Shown piece by piece: positions 34,503-46,489 of a DNA stretch of 64,000 nt. Numbering within the stretch: position 1 is the first letter of the stretch; each line of letters opens with the position of its first letter. This DNA comes from Coleophoma eucalyptorum (taxonomy: Eukaryota > Ascomycota > Leotiomycetes > Helotiales > Dermateaceae). The notes under the pieces were generated by a model. That model was not told the origin of the DNA and did no database searches. It saw only the letters and a list, made by a program, of their open reading frames with translations. Both the position numbers and the translations under genes were made by a program. The DNA lies in contig JALRME010000008.1 of assembly GCA_026120035.1 (NCBI GenBank), positions 992,001-1,056,000 of the forward strand. Reading direction: 5' to 3'.

Positions 34503-36089
34503 ATGTCTGTTCAGCCAGGCCCCCAAGAAAAGCAAGACTTTCATACCTCTAATCAGTCTCTACCTTATTCAACGACTCTCCTCGAAGAACCACGCACTGA
34601 AAATCCCTATCATGGCATTGGTACGGCTTTGGACCCCTTTGTGGTTGAATTCCTGTCCGGTGACCAACACAACCCTATGAACTTCTCCCGCAGAAAGAAA
34701 TGGCTAATCACCTCCATCGGCATCGTTTCGGTCTTCGCCATCACACTCACTTCCTCTGCATACTCCAGTTCTTCCCTTGAGATCCGAGCCGAGTTCAACA
34801 GCAGTAGCGAGCTCTTTGCTCTCGGGGTCTCGCTTTACGTCTTGGGGTTTGCCGTTGGACCTGCTCTCTGGGCACCTCTATCCGAACTCTATGGTCGGAA
34901 AATCCTTTTCATCATCACTCATGCCTTTGTGGTGGCTTTTGTAGGTGCATCAGCTGGCTGCAATTCGATGGCATCGCTCTTGGTATTCAGGTTTTTGTCG
35001 GGAATGTTTGGGGCGAGTCCGCTCACCAACACTGGCGGAATCATTGCAGACCTCTTTACGGCGAGTGATCGCGGCCTAGGCATGGCTATATTTTCCTTGG
35101 CGCCTTTCCTGGGTCCAACCTTAGGCCCCGTCATGGGTGGTTTCATTTCTATCACAGTTGGTTGGAGATGGGTTCAAGGTGTCTGTTGTATTTTTATTAG
35201 CGTTGTGTGGATCCTAGGCATTTTTCTCATGCCAGAAACCTACGGACCTGCCGTACTGCAGAAAATGGCAAAGCAGCTCTCTAAAGAAAGCGGGAAAGTC
35301 TACATCAGCGTGGTGGAGAAGCATGACGGCAGCAAAAAACCATCACAGGTCTTCAACAAAGCCCTCCGGCGACCTTGGGTACTCCTTTTCGCTGAGCCAA
35401 TTGTCTTCGTCGCTTCTATCTACATGTCCATCATCTATGGAACGGTTTACATGTTTCTCGCTGCATTCCCTATTGTATACGAACAAAATCGAGGTTGGAA
35501 TGCCGGTACTGGTGGCCTAGCCTTCTTAGGTCTCGCCGCTGGCATGGTCATCGGGGTGTTGTACAGCATCCTTGACGATCGTTTACGTTACGTCAAGTTA
35601 GACAAGTCGGCGGCAACCCCCGAGTCTCGTCTTCCTCCAGGAATGATAGGAGCATTTACTTTGCCTGTTGGCATGTTTGCCTTCGCTTGGACCAACTATA
35701 CCAACATCCATTGGTCTGCCAGCATCATTCTTTCTGCGCCATTTGGATTCGGCGCTGCGCTGGTTTTCCTCTGCTGTCTCAGCTACTTGCTTGATGCTTA
35801 CACCATCTACGCCGCATCTGTCCTTGCCGCGGGTGCAATGCTGCGATCTCTATTTGGAGCAGCATTTCCCCTTTTCACAGCTCAGATGTATCACAACCTG
35901 GGTATTCATTGGGCTAGCTCTGTACCAGCTTTCCTAACTGTACTGTGTTTGCCATTTCCTTTTGTCATGCACAGATATGGAGCGAAGATCAGGATGAAGT
36001 GCAAATATGCGAAGGAAGCTGCTGCTTTAATGGCTCGTTTACACGCAAAGTCTACTCCTAAATCGAATGACACGTTACAAGCAGTTTAG
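34503..36089 (+). CDS. MFS transporter, DHA1 drug/polyamine exporter type (528 aa)
   Basis: Single exon from the ATG at 34503. A hydrophilic N-terminus of about 65 residues ends in 'NPMNFSRRKKW', the signature that precedes the first span in fungal DHA1 proteins. Twelve hydrophobic segments follow. The loop 2-3 motif appears as 'PLSELYGRKILF', and span 4-5 text 'RFLSGMFGASPLTNTGGIIADLF' (interrupted here) is typical of the polyamine/multidrug branch. The long central loop (about 245-285) and short cytosolic tail are as expected. It is probably a proton antiporter in the plasma membrane that expels drugs, polyamines or a metabolite. Divergent pairing with a Zn2Cys6 regulator suggests inducible export. 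No defects seen. Confidence 0.9.
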   Translation: MSVQPGPQEKQDFHTSNQSLPYSTTLLEEPRTENPYHGIGTALDPFVVEFLSGDQHNPMNFSRRKKWLITSIGIVSVFAITLTSSAYSSSSLEIRAEFNSSSELFALGVSLYVLGFAVGPALWAPLSELYGRKILFIITHAFVVAFVGASAGCNSMASLLVFRFLSGMFGASPLTNTGGIIADLFTASDRGLGMAIFSLAPFLGPTLGPVMGGFISITVGWRWVQGVCCIFISVVWILGIFLMPETYGPAVLQKMAKQLSKESGKVYISVVEKHDGSKKPSQVFNKALRRPWVLLFAEPIVFVASIYMSIIYGTVYMFLAAFPIVYEQNRGWNAGTGGLAFLGLAAGMVIGVLYSILDDRLRYVKLDKSAATPESRLPPGMIGAFTLPVGMFAFAWTNYTNIHWSASIILSAPFGFGAALVFLCCLSYLLDAYTIYAASVLAAGAMLRSLFGAAFPLFTAQMYHNLGIHWASSVPAFLTVLCLPFPFVMHRYGAKIRMKCKYAKEAAALMARLHAKSTPKSNDTLQAV

Positions 36090-37163
36090 CGTTCTGTGTC
36101 AGATCAATAAAAGATTGCGATTCTTAGGATTACTCTTACTATATATTAATTATACCCAATCCTAAGTAATTTAACTTTTTTCAACGCTTAACTTCTAAAC
36201 CATGTTGAAACAATCTTACCAGTGCGGAGGGCTGGGTGGAGATATGTAATCAAAATACACTACACCAACAAATACAAAAGTAGCGACTCAATGGGATCAA
36301 AATTAGAGCAATGGTCTCAAACTAGGTTAGACTCTTAAATTCGTAAGTAAGGATGTGTAGAAAATTTTCATGGAATTAGGGCAAGGTAAGGTAAAGTTTC
36401 TTTGGCGGAACGGTCTCTGGTTATTGGCGCACCCACTGACTATTGTGAAATTCACAACCATATAGTCTATAAAGTGGGAGTCGTTAATCCAATGAACATC
36501 ACTAGACCAGTTGAATACGTCGCTGTACTTGCCAGCACCTGAGACTTCTTCTCAAAAGAAATAAGACATCCCACGTCTAAATAAAATAGCTATTTCATTC
36601 ATTACCCCCTCTGCAGATTAGTTTATAACCACTAGAATCGGTTTAGGTAAGCTATTGTTGGTTTACGTCAGGTAGCGTAACAAGTGACTGGTATTTCAAA
36701 TCAGGTACAGAATGGGTTTATAAGTAGTTGGTTCATGTGTATTGAAGATAGTGTGAGACAGGGAGGTGTAATACCGAAGCACTACCCGCAGCCAATCTGT
36801 TAGACAAAATTTATACGTTTTAGTATTTGTTAAATAGAAACTAGCTATTATTACTGCACATATTGTCATAGAAATAAAGGTGAATATAGACTACTTCGTT
36901 CACTAAATAACAAATTTCTATTACTATATACTATAGTGCAATACATCAATAGAAATCTACGCAGCTGGGAGTTAGACAAATAACAGCGAGTCTTATATGT
37001 TAAATACTATTTAATTGATCGCTAGCGTATATCTGAAAGTAAAAATCGATGCTCCTTCCATTTAATCAGCAATCCCCAAGCTCCTACGTTAAGAGTCAAC
37101 CCCAGTGCAAAGCTTAGTCCAGCCTTTGATCCATGATTGAAAATCCTGCCTTTAGTTGCTTAT
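36090..37163. other. Intergenic between converging genes, no gene seen
   Basis: AT-rich spacer holding the 3' ends of the MFS exporter (+) and the sugar transporter (-). No ORF, RNA or repeat recognised. Confidence 0.45.
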
Positions 37164-38876
37164 TTATGAATTAATATTCTTCACAGGATTAACTGCCTGC
37201 AATCCTTTCTCTCCAGTAGTATCCGGAGCGACAATCCCAGAGTCAATCACCTCACCGATAAGTACATCAGAAACAAAATGTTTCTGGCCATCAAAGACTG
37301 TGTCTACCTCTTCAAGCGTTAACCCTCTGGTCTCAGGATAATAGAAATACATGAGAGTAACCTCTAAAAAGCACCAAAACGCTGAGATAAGATAAAATCC
37401 CCAGCCGGACCACCCCATAGCGTATGGAATGATGTAAGTGTTGAAGAATCCAGAGAGATAACTAGCTCCATGAAATACACAGAGGCCATTTGCCCGGATT
37501 GAGTACGAAAGGACTTCGAGAGGGTAAACGAAGGCTAGAGGTGTCCAGGCAACAGAATAAAAGCCGTAGAAAAAGAAAATAAGAAATACTATGGCGCCGG
37601 ACGCAGCAGAATTGTCGGACCCAGAATAGAGCTTCGTGAGGACTGACATGATAATAAGTATTGAAGCCATCACACTGGTGGTTATCAGGAAACCTGGGCG
37701 ACGCCCAATCCTTTCCATGTGGATACTACCGGTAATCGCGCACAGAAAGTTCCATACACTTAGGCCAATATTTATGACGAGCTGGGTATTGATAGTTTTG
37801 ATCCCAGCAGTGTCAAGAACAGTTCCAAGGTAATAACTGATGGTATTGTTGCCGCTGAGCTGACAGAACGCTAAAATTGCTGAGCTTTGGTAGCTGAATA
37901 TAGATGAAATAACTTACCTCCTACAGAAATAACGATACCAACCCTCCATCTGTTTGACTTTGTGTTGATTAGGGACTTGAAAGATTGCTTTTGTATAGTC
38001 TTTTCAAACTCCAATGTCTGACGAATCTCCTCGAACTCCATTGCAACTACAGGCGACTCCGGATCGTTATCACCGTGATATTTTATCAGTATATCCCGGG
38101 CTTCGTCCATTCTATCTTGATAAACAAGCCATCTGGGGCTTTCAGGTATAAACGGGAGTGGTATGAGGCACATAATTGAGGGCAAGAATTGAAGCTGTAT
38201 TATATTAGTACAAAGTAGCAGTCCCGTAACTGTCCACTTACTAATGACGGGAGTCTCCAACCCCAGGTCGATGTAATATACTGACAGCCAAAGGCAATTA
38301 TAGAAGATAAAATGCCTCCAATATACCAGAAAGTTCCATAAAGACCGGTCAATTGAGCTCGGTAAGATGGGTGAGAGACTTCAGCAACATAACTACGGGG
38401 ATCAGCTGCAAGATCTTTACGGTGTTGCACTGGCTTAAACTTACGCTGGAGCGGCGACAGCTCCAAGTGTAATTGCCATTCCCACAATGAATCTTCCGAG
38501 AACAAACATAGCTTCATGGACAGCTGCTCCTTGTAGTGTAGCCCCAATGATTGCGCAAATTGCTCCTGATGCTATCCCCCATTTCCGGCCATATTTATCA
38601 GGAATGTAACCTGAAAATGGGAAAATACAGACGGATCCTAAAGATGCCATCGCGACATTCAAAGAGACTATTGCTGTAGAAGGGTGGAAATAATCCATGT
38701 ATCCGGGTAGGATTTGAAGACCGGTCTATTAAATATCAGAATTGCGCTTTGGGATTACTCAAACTACCCACCATCATTGAGGAATCATAGCCTTGCGTAG
38801 CACAGTTGCTAGCCGCAACAAAGCAAACCAATGCCATGTGTATCAGACCACTACGGGACAGCTTTTCTTCTACCAT
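37164..38876 (-). CDS. MFS sugar transporter (506 aa)
   Basis: Five exons: 38876-38772, 38725-38445, 38392-38242, 38194-37918 and 37870-37164, with small introns of about 46-52 nt and good branch sites, all in phase. Sugar-porter signatures are present: 'QGYDSSMM' in span 1, 'DKYGRKWG' in loop 2-3, 'GWRLPSL' in loop 4-5, 'PESPRWL' after span 6, 'ERIGRRPG' in loop 8-9 and 'PETRGLTLEEVD' after span 12. It should import a mono- or disaccharide with protons through the plasma membrane. It lies head-to-head with an intracellular-type GH3 beta-glucosidase gene 589 bp away, which suggests a beta-linked disaccharide such as cellobiose as cargo; this is inference from context. The transporter looks intact, whereas its partner is broken. 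Confidence 0.9.
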
Positions 38877-39465
38877 CTTGATAATCAGGAGAGGACAAAA
38901 TTATTTGATTTTGTGATGACCATTCAATTCTGCCAACAATTTTAATGATCAGTTTTCAAATTCAGCAATCTTCATCTTTTGAAATTATAGATTTGAAGTT
39001 AGCACGCCTCCGTGCCAGAACAGCCCAGACATGCCAAAATGATCTCGGAATCACCCTCCGCTTATCACACACTCAAGAAGTGGGGAATTCTATGGCTTGT
39101 CGTCCACTGACAGTGATTAAGTGAAATACTTTAATTGGCTTGAGACCCTTTAAAATGGTAGATTAAATGGGGTTTTTTCTAAATTGCCTGTTTCCCCTTG
39201 GGTACGTGTATGAAAGTGGATTAGAGGGTATTAAATGTAAGGACCCGACATACCGACCATGGGGCAGATATCGGTACACATATACATAACTTTGTGTGCA
39301 ATAACTCGGTACTTGAACCCGAGATTTATAGATAGCGATTATCGGGTAGACAACGATGCACATATCATAGTCTGCTTGGGCATCTATGAGGACATTCCAA
39401 ACAGGAACTGCACATGATATCAAGAGATCCCGCTGTGGCTTTTACCGATAACGAGATATCAAATA
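38877..39465. promoter_or_regulatory. Shared promoter of sugar transporter and GH3 genes
   Basis: 589 bp between two divergent starts. No inverted CGG pair as clear as at 33.9 kb. Short ORF 39163-39423 is not supported. Co-regulation of the pair is inferred from layout alone. Confidence 0.4.
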
Positions 39466-42185
39466 ATGGCAGAAAACGCAGAAATCAAGACTTTATTAGA
39501 CCAGTTGACTTTGGAAGAGAAGATTAGTCTTCTTGCTGGTGTAGATGGTTGGCAAACATAGGAGATATCTCGATTAGGTATTGGATCGCTGAAGGTCAGT
39601 TACCATTTCAGAACTGTGAAGGCCATGGCTGATTCAGTTAACATAGACCACTGACGGTCCTGCCGGTGCACGAGGTGCCTTAACTAGAGACGGACCTCCA
39701 GCTGCGTTTCTACCGGCGCCAGTATCACAAGCCGCAACCTGGCCGAAAGAAAGTTTGTATGCAGTTGGTCAGCTGCTTTGCCGCGAGGCCAAGACAAAAG
39801 TTGCTCATATGCTTCTAGCTCCTACAATATGCTGTGCACGAAATCCACTCGGAGGTAGAAACTTTGTAAGAAATGTATCCGTTCCGACGGTTATATTGGC
39901 TAATACCACGCCTTAGGAAAGTTATAGTGAGGATCCAATACTTAGTGGCCACTTGGCCTGTGAGTATATTCGTGGTGTACAAGCAACCGGGGAGGTAGTT
40001 GCAACAGTTAAGAATTTGTAATAGCATCATGTACATGGGCAATGGTATGAACTGATTAAAGTAGAGCGTTGCAAATGAGCAAGAGTACCAGCGTTTCACG
40101 ATCAATGCTGAAATTAGCGACCGCGCCCTTAGAGAGATTTATTTGCGACCTTTTGAGATCGTTATCAAGTCTCCAAACCCGCCGCGATGTATTATGTCTT
40201 CTTATAATTGTGTAAATGGCTCCCACATGGATTCGAGTAACATCTTAAAAGACATCTTACGAACTGAATGGGGCTTCGATGGCCTTGTAGTAAGCGATTG
40301 GGGAGGAACAAACTCAACTATCGCAAGTCTTATGACCGGATGTGACCTTGAGATGCCCGGGCCCCCCGAGAAACGAAGAGTTCACCTTATCGAAGTATTT
40401 GAAAATGACCTTTCAGAGAAATTGGCTGCCGCTATTGATACTCCAAGCACCAGACTTTTGAAACTTCTTCATGAGCTGAACTTGCTCAATCTCTCCGCCG
40501 AAGGAGTGGCCAAGACAAGAAACCGGATCGAAACATCATCTGACAATAAAGCTGATCAGAAACTATTGCGAGAGGTTTCCGCAGATGGAATTGTGTTGCT
40601 TAAAAATAGCTATGATATACTACCTCTAACAAAATCAAAGCTCTCTGGCAAAAAGATAGCTTTTATTGGCCCCAATGCCATGAATGGTACGCCTGGAGGG
40701 GGGGGTTCCGCAACGATGGTCCCTCTCTACCAGACCCAGCCATTTGAATCATTTCAATCAGCGTTGTTTGAAATGGATATCAAGGCCGAATTGCACTATT
40801 CCCCCGGAACCTTTATCCATAAGTGGCTGCCGTTGACAACTACCCAATTTGTTGCAGATGATGGAAAATCAATGCTACGTCTAGATTTTTTTGCTACTAA
40901 AGATTTCACGGGCCCAGCTGTGGAAACTCAATATCGCGAAAGCTCTTATATTCATCTTTTCGATTCGGCACCAAAGTCATGGTACGAGGATAAAAGCCCA
41001 CACTCTATGAGAGTGACAAGCCGGCTTGTACCAAAAACAACTGGAAAGCATTCATTCGGAATTTCCAGTGTCGGCAATGCTCGTCTTTTTGTAAATGATC
41101 AATTCTTGATTGATAATTATGAGTGGAAAGAAATTGGTGAGGCTTTTTATTCCTTCGAAAGTGCCGAGGCTTACGGAACATTCGAATTGACCGCCGGCTT
41201 GTCATATGAGGTCAGGGTGGAAGCAAGTACAAAGCCGATACCCTACGACGCAGCTCTGGATGATCCTGTATATTGCTTCGGGGTCCAGCCCGCTGTAAGG
41301 CTCGGGTTTATGGAGCAGCTACCTTCAAATCCTATATCTGATGCAGTCAAAGTGGCCAACGATTGCGACTTTACCATTGTTGTCCTTGGTCTAAATGATG
41401 AGTGGGAAAGTGAAGGATATGACAGGCAAACAATGAGGTTTCCAGGAGGTCAGGATGAGCTTATAGAAAGCCTATTACGCGAATCAAAGGAATCGAGCAG
41501 CATCGTTGTTGTCAATCAGTCTGGATCGCCTGTGGAGATGATATGGGCTAAGAAAATCGGTACTATTCTACAAGCATGGTATGGTGGCCAGGAAGCAGGA
41601 AACGCTTTGGCTGATATTTTACTTGGTCGAGTAAATCCCTCCGGTCGCTTACCAGTTACATGGCCGATGAAGTATGATGATCTTAATTTTAAGCCGGAGA
41701 CTTGGGGTGGAGTCACTGGTGTTGTGAGGTACACCGAAGAAACTTCAGTCGGGTATCGATGGTATCAGGATACCCATACTAGGCCGAGATGGTGGCTAGG
41801 GTATGGCATTTCGTATACAACATTTGGATACAGCGACATGACAATAAATATCAACGAAGATCAGTGGGATATATTGATAAGAGTGAAGAATACGGGTTCG
41901 GTTGTAGGAAAAGAAGTTGTGCAGTGCTATGTTTCGAGATTGGATAGTTCCGCTCCAAATCGAGAACTGAAAGCATTTGAAAAGACATCCTTGCTGGCAC
42001 CAGGAGCCACAGAGGCCCTTCGGATGGTGGTCAAGCAGCGAGATATAGCACACTGGAATTCTGTGGATAAAACATGGCTCTTAAAAGCAGGGGTATATAA
42101 TTTTGAAATAGCGAGGAACGCAGGCGATACAGCGGTATTGAAAATGGCGTTTGAAGTCAAGAAGTCTATAGGTTATAGACCTTAG
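39466..42185 (+). pseudogene. GH3-PA14 beta-glucosidase with premature stop (about 855 codons)
   Basis: Four exons: 39466-39594, 39647-39865, 39917-40017 and 40067-42185. Introns use GTCAGT, GTAAGA and GTAATA donors and rejoin family text 'LKTTDGPAGARG', 'GRNFESYSEDP' and 'NFVANEQE' in phase. There is no signal peptide, so the enzyme would be cytosolic. Domain order is GH3 N domain with nucleophile Asp227 ('VVSDWGGT'), a PA14 insert (about 395-525, 'TTGKHSFGISSVGNARLFVND' interrupted here), the GH3 C domain ('WYGGQEAGNALADILLGRVNPSGRLP', interrupted here), and a fibronectin-III-like end. Two defects are visible. An in-frame TAG at 39559-39561 (codon 32) falls in a conserved stretch, and the substrate-binding Lys-His pair reads Lys-Asn (residue 149). 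Apart from these the frame is clean over 2.5 kb, so loss is recent or the stop is an error. Confidence 0.8.
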
Positions 42186-45100
42186 ATGGATTTTGTTGTA
42201 ATATCATTGTTAGTTCGTCAAAGGACTCCGGGATATGTTTGTAAACCCTCGTTTGTAGCTACGTAGTCCTACAAACAAAGGAGGGTATTGATACCCTCTT
42301 CCGCCACACTTGACTTAGAAGAATAATCTATATTATTACATCACATCTTAACCATTATTACGGTTGAAATAAGGTGTATACCAACTAGTAAGTACTCTTT
42401 TAACGTTAAGGCATGAACCAACCCATCCAGTTTGAGTTATCTTGCTTGTCTTCCTGTCTAAATGTCTAGGTTTACTACAATGCTTTATAGATGGTGTATT
42501 GGCAAAACTTATTTATAACAACGGTGGAGTAAAATTGAACTGATTTGAATGTTTAAAACATTATATATATATATGCATACATAAGTTATTAATGGCCCTT
42601 TTAGCCATGAGCATGAAAACCTAGGGCTCCGATACCCTTCAGCGAAGCAAGGCCTCCTCTCGAGAGGGCAAAATTCGGATATTAGATCTGAGCCGAGTTA
42701 TTTCACGTTTCGTTACTCTTACTATTCACTAACTTACACCAATTATGCATGTGCTAGTATGTATCTTTTGTTCGGATCGGGAAGGTTATGGCCAAACATT
42801 GACGACACCAATCGGATGGACTTCCCGACGCAACCTTTCCGGTAATAAATGGCACGTGCATACTACAGTGTCTGATGTGCATACCTACTTATCGTGAACA
42901 GGGCTACTGTAGGTACTATAATAGATACATTCTTTTCTTTAATGTTCATTTGTGAAGGATATCCCTTTTCTATTCTTTGGGTTTTAATTCATTTACCTAA
43001 ACAGACTTTTAAGTTAAGGATGTCTTCATATGAGAGTAACGAGATGCAATGTGATGAATAATTTATTCTTTCTAGTACAGCATTGCCTGTCACCACTGTC
43101 TACCTGCTTAGTATTGAAACTTGATTCGTTTTTCCCCGCATAAAAACCACCTCACATGTCACTTGCATATTTTGGCGTCTAGAGTTGAGTTGAGTTGGAA
43201 GACAATTAAAATTAATTGGCCATATACTAACATAACCGAGGGGTGGACAGTCAGTAACGGCAGCACCCGCCAATTACCATACGCGCCTGAACTTATACAG
43301 CTGAAAGTCTCCGACGGATTTAACTATGTCACAAGCAGTGATGAGAGGCAGGGGAAAAAGAAGTGTATAAAGATATAATGCTCTTGTATTTGAGGTTTCC
43401 ATCCAAGTACCTATAAGGCTCCGATCGAACATTTCGGAATGTTTTAAGCAGTTCGCCATTCCTAGCTTTCGATTTGAAACAAGTCGATTTCAAGTATTGG
43501 TATTTGCGGCTCTGCTAACCTCACATTCCCATATTTCTCTCAAGCATGACCTCTCCAACAAATATCAAGTCAACATAGCAACCAACAACAGTCTCTGTAT
43601 CCATAGATGGAGAAGGCCTTCGCGGGGTCTCAGAACTCATTATGGTGCCTCATCAGCTTGTCATGAGATAGCTTAGTCACATAGCAAGGAAGTAAAAGTC
43701 CATACATGCTAGCAATACTGACTTAACAGTTGATCTGTGTCCATGTTAATGTTGCATGATTTCCACTGGACTAACCCTAGTCAAGACGTAAGTTCAGTAG
43801 CCATATTGCAATCACCGATCACACCGTGTCACACTTTACCTCAGTCTGCCTCAAAAACATGGAAGTGCTGCTTCGAGCCAAATACGAAGGGTAGGGCAGC
43901 TAGCTTGAGTCAGTCAGATCTGACCCAAGCATCGTGGCAATTTAGCATATATAAAACTTGAGTTTACAATATTAAACATTTCTAGATACTGTAGTAAATC
44001 CCCAGTCATGAAACTTGTCATATCCTGCAAGTTTTAGGTGATAAGAAAGGAGACAAAGTCGCCAATGACAAGGATTTTCGTCACGCGAGTAGAACGGATT
44101 ACTGAGGCTTCCGGAGCTTTGACAAAAACAACAATGCGACCGTATATCATGTAGATTTTCTGCGTAAAGGGATGGAGGAAGAATCAGAAAGAGACTTTGT
44201 CCAGCATAGAGGGGTATTGAGTGGGGACTTTTAGCAGCGGAGAGATAAGGTATTGCATGAAGTAGCCAATTGTCATCACTGGAAGGCAGATCTTATGGGT
44301 ATGTATTTATAGACACATTAGTAGTACTGACAACCCGTGGGGTATAGAACCAAATTTTCTTGCGCATCATGATCACCAAGTGCAAGATGGCACTGCCACC
44401 AAATAAAAAATCTGCGATTATTGGTACTATGTGTTTGGGGATATATTTGTACAAGTCGGTCTGCGTGGAACCGGATGATGTTGACATCATAGATCGCGAG
44501 AGATCGAGTTTCTGCATTCCAGGAAGATATATTGGATAGAGAAAGGAGAGGGAAAGGCAGGTAAATCTCTGCGGCCGTAATTACCTTCTGGTGGATTTCC
44601 ATGGGTTTGAATTTCTTATGAAGCAGAATGATGGGAATGCAGAAGTGCCACCGTGCTATATATAATAAAACGGAAAACGTAACGCGAGATATGTTGCTAC
44701 TCCAGCTCTGTAGGGTTTATTGCGAGCTCGGGCCGAAGACTCAAACCCGAAATCCGTTGTCCCATGCCTCTTTTACCAGACCGGGAATCTATTTTAAGAG
44801 TTGCGAGTGCTGGATTGGGCGGTTAGGATGTTAGCTGTGGAAGAGAGGGAAGGTTCCCGTATACGACCGAAATAAGAGCTTGTTTTATTTGAATCCCTGT
44901 ATCGATCATTTTGCTGTGTAGAGAATGCACAGTACCACAGTAGTGTGTTGTTACACTTGCATGGATGATGGCGCGAGAATGGGCATAAACCTCTAGGCAA
45001 TATGCCAGCCGACATATTGATCCCTGCCGCCGTCGTTGCAGGCCGTGCTTGCCTTGGGATTGACTTAAGTGGCCCATGCAACTGATAACTAAGTATAAAG

Positions 45101-45205
45101 CGTCGGGTGCCGCATCTCGCATTCTCTTAGAGCTGTCCAATCCAAATAACCACCATCAGCTATCATATCGGAGCTCTCTCTTTTGGTGACCTTGAGCCTT
45201 CAATA
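42186..45205. other. Long intergenic region, no gene seen
   Basis: About 3 kb without a supported gene. It includes an 18-nt palindrome (42281-42298) just after the GH3 relic and an AT dinucleotide tract near 42560-42572. Several short ORFs (43121-43378, 43737-43961, 44293-44602, 44794-45140) overlap in opposite frames and show no domain. The last about 60 bases form the CT-rich leader of the next regulator. Confidence 0.45.
42281..42298. repeat. Perfect 8-bp-arm palindrome
   Basis: Arms 'gagggtat' and 'ataccctc' are separated by two bases, about 100 bp after the GH3 stop codon. A near copy (15 of 18 identical) is at 28103-28120. It may form a transcript hairpin or be a binding site. Confidence 0.5.
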
Positions 45206-46489
45206 ATGCCGCCCATCACTCGCAAATCACATCGGAAATCTAAATATGGCTGTGTCAATTGTAAGAGAAGCAAAGTCAAGGTCTGTTTTACAAAGGATTC
45301 AACCCATCCCGTGTAGCCCCTATGTCAGAAGAGCATCTCTATTCTCATTACATCTTTAAAATTGACCTACTCTTCATGAGCAATGCTGCTGACATGATGC
45401 TATCTACAGTGTGATGAGCAAAAGCCGACGTGCTTGAAATGCGCGCAGCGCCAGGTCCAGTGCCATTTTAAATCGCAACGTCCGTCTTCAGAGTCCACTT
45501 CCACATTGAAGTCCAAGTTTCCACGCACGACAGTCAGCCCACAGCCCCAATTATTACCAGCACCAAACAAAACCCCATCTCAAACTATTAACATGGCCCA
45601 GCTTGAGCTGCTCCACCATTTTTGCACCTTCACATTCTCTACTCTTTCACACAATCCGCTTCTGAGATTAATGTACCAGACTACGGTTGTCAAAATTGGT
45701 TACACATGTGACTACGTAATGTATAGCATTCTGTCTATTTCAGCATTGCACTTATCTCGTGTCGACGTCGAGGTGAAACAGCGCTTTCTCTCTCAAGCAA
45801 TGCAGTTACACCACCTGGCGTTGACCACAGGCTCGCAAGCTCTGCTAAGCATCAGCGACGAGAACTGTACGTGCATATATATCTTCTCCGTTCTCACTTC
45901 TATATTCCACTTAGCCTGCGCTCGCGAATGTAATAGTCTTTTTTCGGACAAAAACACTGGCATAGTTGAATGGCTCTTGATTCTTCGTGGGACCCGAGTC
46001 GTCATCGAGTCATCAAGTCAGTCTTTACTGCATGACGGGCCGCTGAGTCCACTATTTATTATTGGTGAACGGTGTTTCCAAGCGCAAGCTTCAAGCTCAG
46101 TGCAAACAGATCACCTCTCGCAGCTCCAGCGCTTGATTAACGAGGCTCATATCGGCAGTGACGAAATTCACACCTACAACGTTGCTATCGACAAACTTCG
46201 ACTTACCTTCAATATCACTTTTAATAAAAGCCCTGATACCTATGGGCCAACAGATGTATTTATCTGGCTGTACAAGCTGTCAGATCACTTTTTGGATCTA
46301 TACTCTCAAAGGAAGCCGGAGGCCTTGGTAATAATTGCTTACTTTTCTGTGCTGCTGAAGGAATTGAACAATAGGTGGTGGATTGACGGCTGGAGCACAC
46401 GCCTAATTTCAGAAATTTACAAGGCGTTATCTGAAGAGCATCGGCCGTGGATTGTATGGCCGATGAAGGAAATTGGATGGAGACCTTGA
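45206..46489 (+). CDS. UPC2-like Zn2Cys6 transcription factor (384 aa)
   Basis: Two exons: 45206-45280 and 45410-46489, with a 129-nt intron that falls inside the zinc cluster, a common position. Cysteines at residues 16, 19, 26, 33, 36 and 43 give C-x2-C-x6-C-x6-C-x2-C-x6-C in the context 'KYGCVNCKRSKVKCDEQKP' that marks the Upc2/sterol-regulator-like group. The downstream 'QLELLHHFCTFTFSTL' helix and the C-terminal 'ALVIIAYFSVLLKEL' region are typical of that group's ligand-sensing domain. Targets are unknown. The RTA1-type gene about 1.1 kb downstream on the same strand is a possible one, since RTA1-like genes are often sterol- or drug-responsive, but no site evidence supports this. The protein looks complete. 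Confidence 0.85.

Noticed and set aside
39866..40066. Stops in the GH3-PA14 gene near 39914 and 40018-40024 taken as further pseudogene lesions
   Set aside because: Both lie inside introns with good signals (GTAAGA...CTTAG and GTAATA...GAG) whose removal restores the GH3 frame exactly.
44794..45140. Two overlapping minus-strand ORFs of about 100 codons
   Set aside because: They share the same bases in different frames, show no conserved motif and lie in the promoter side of the 45206 regulator.
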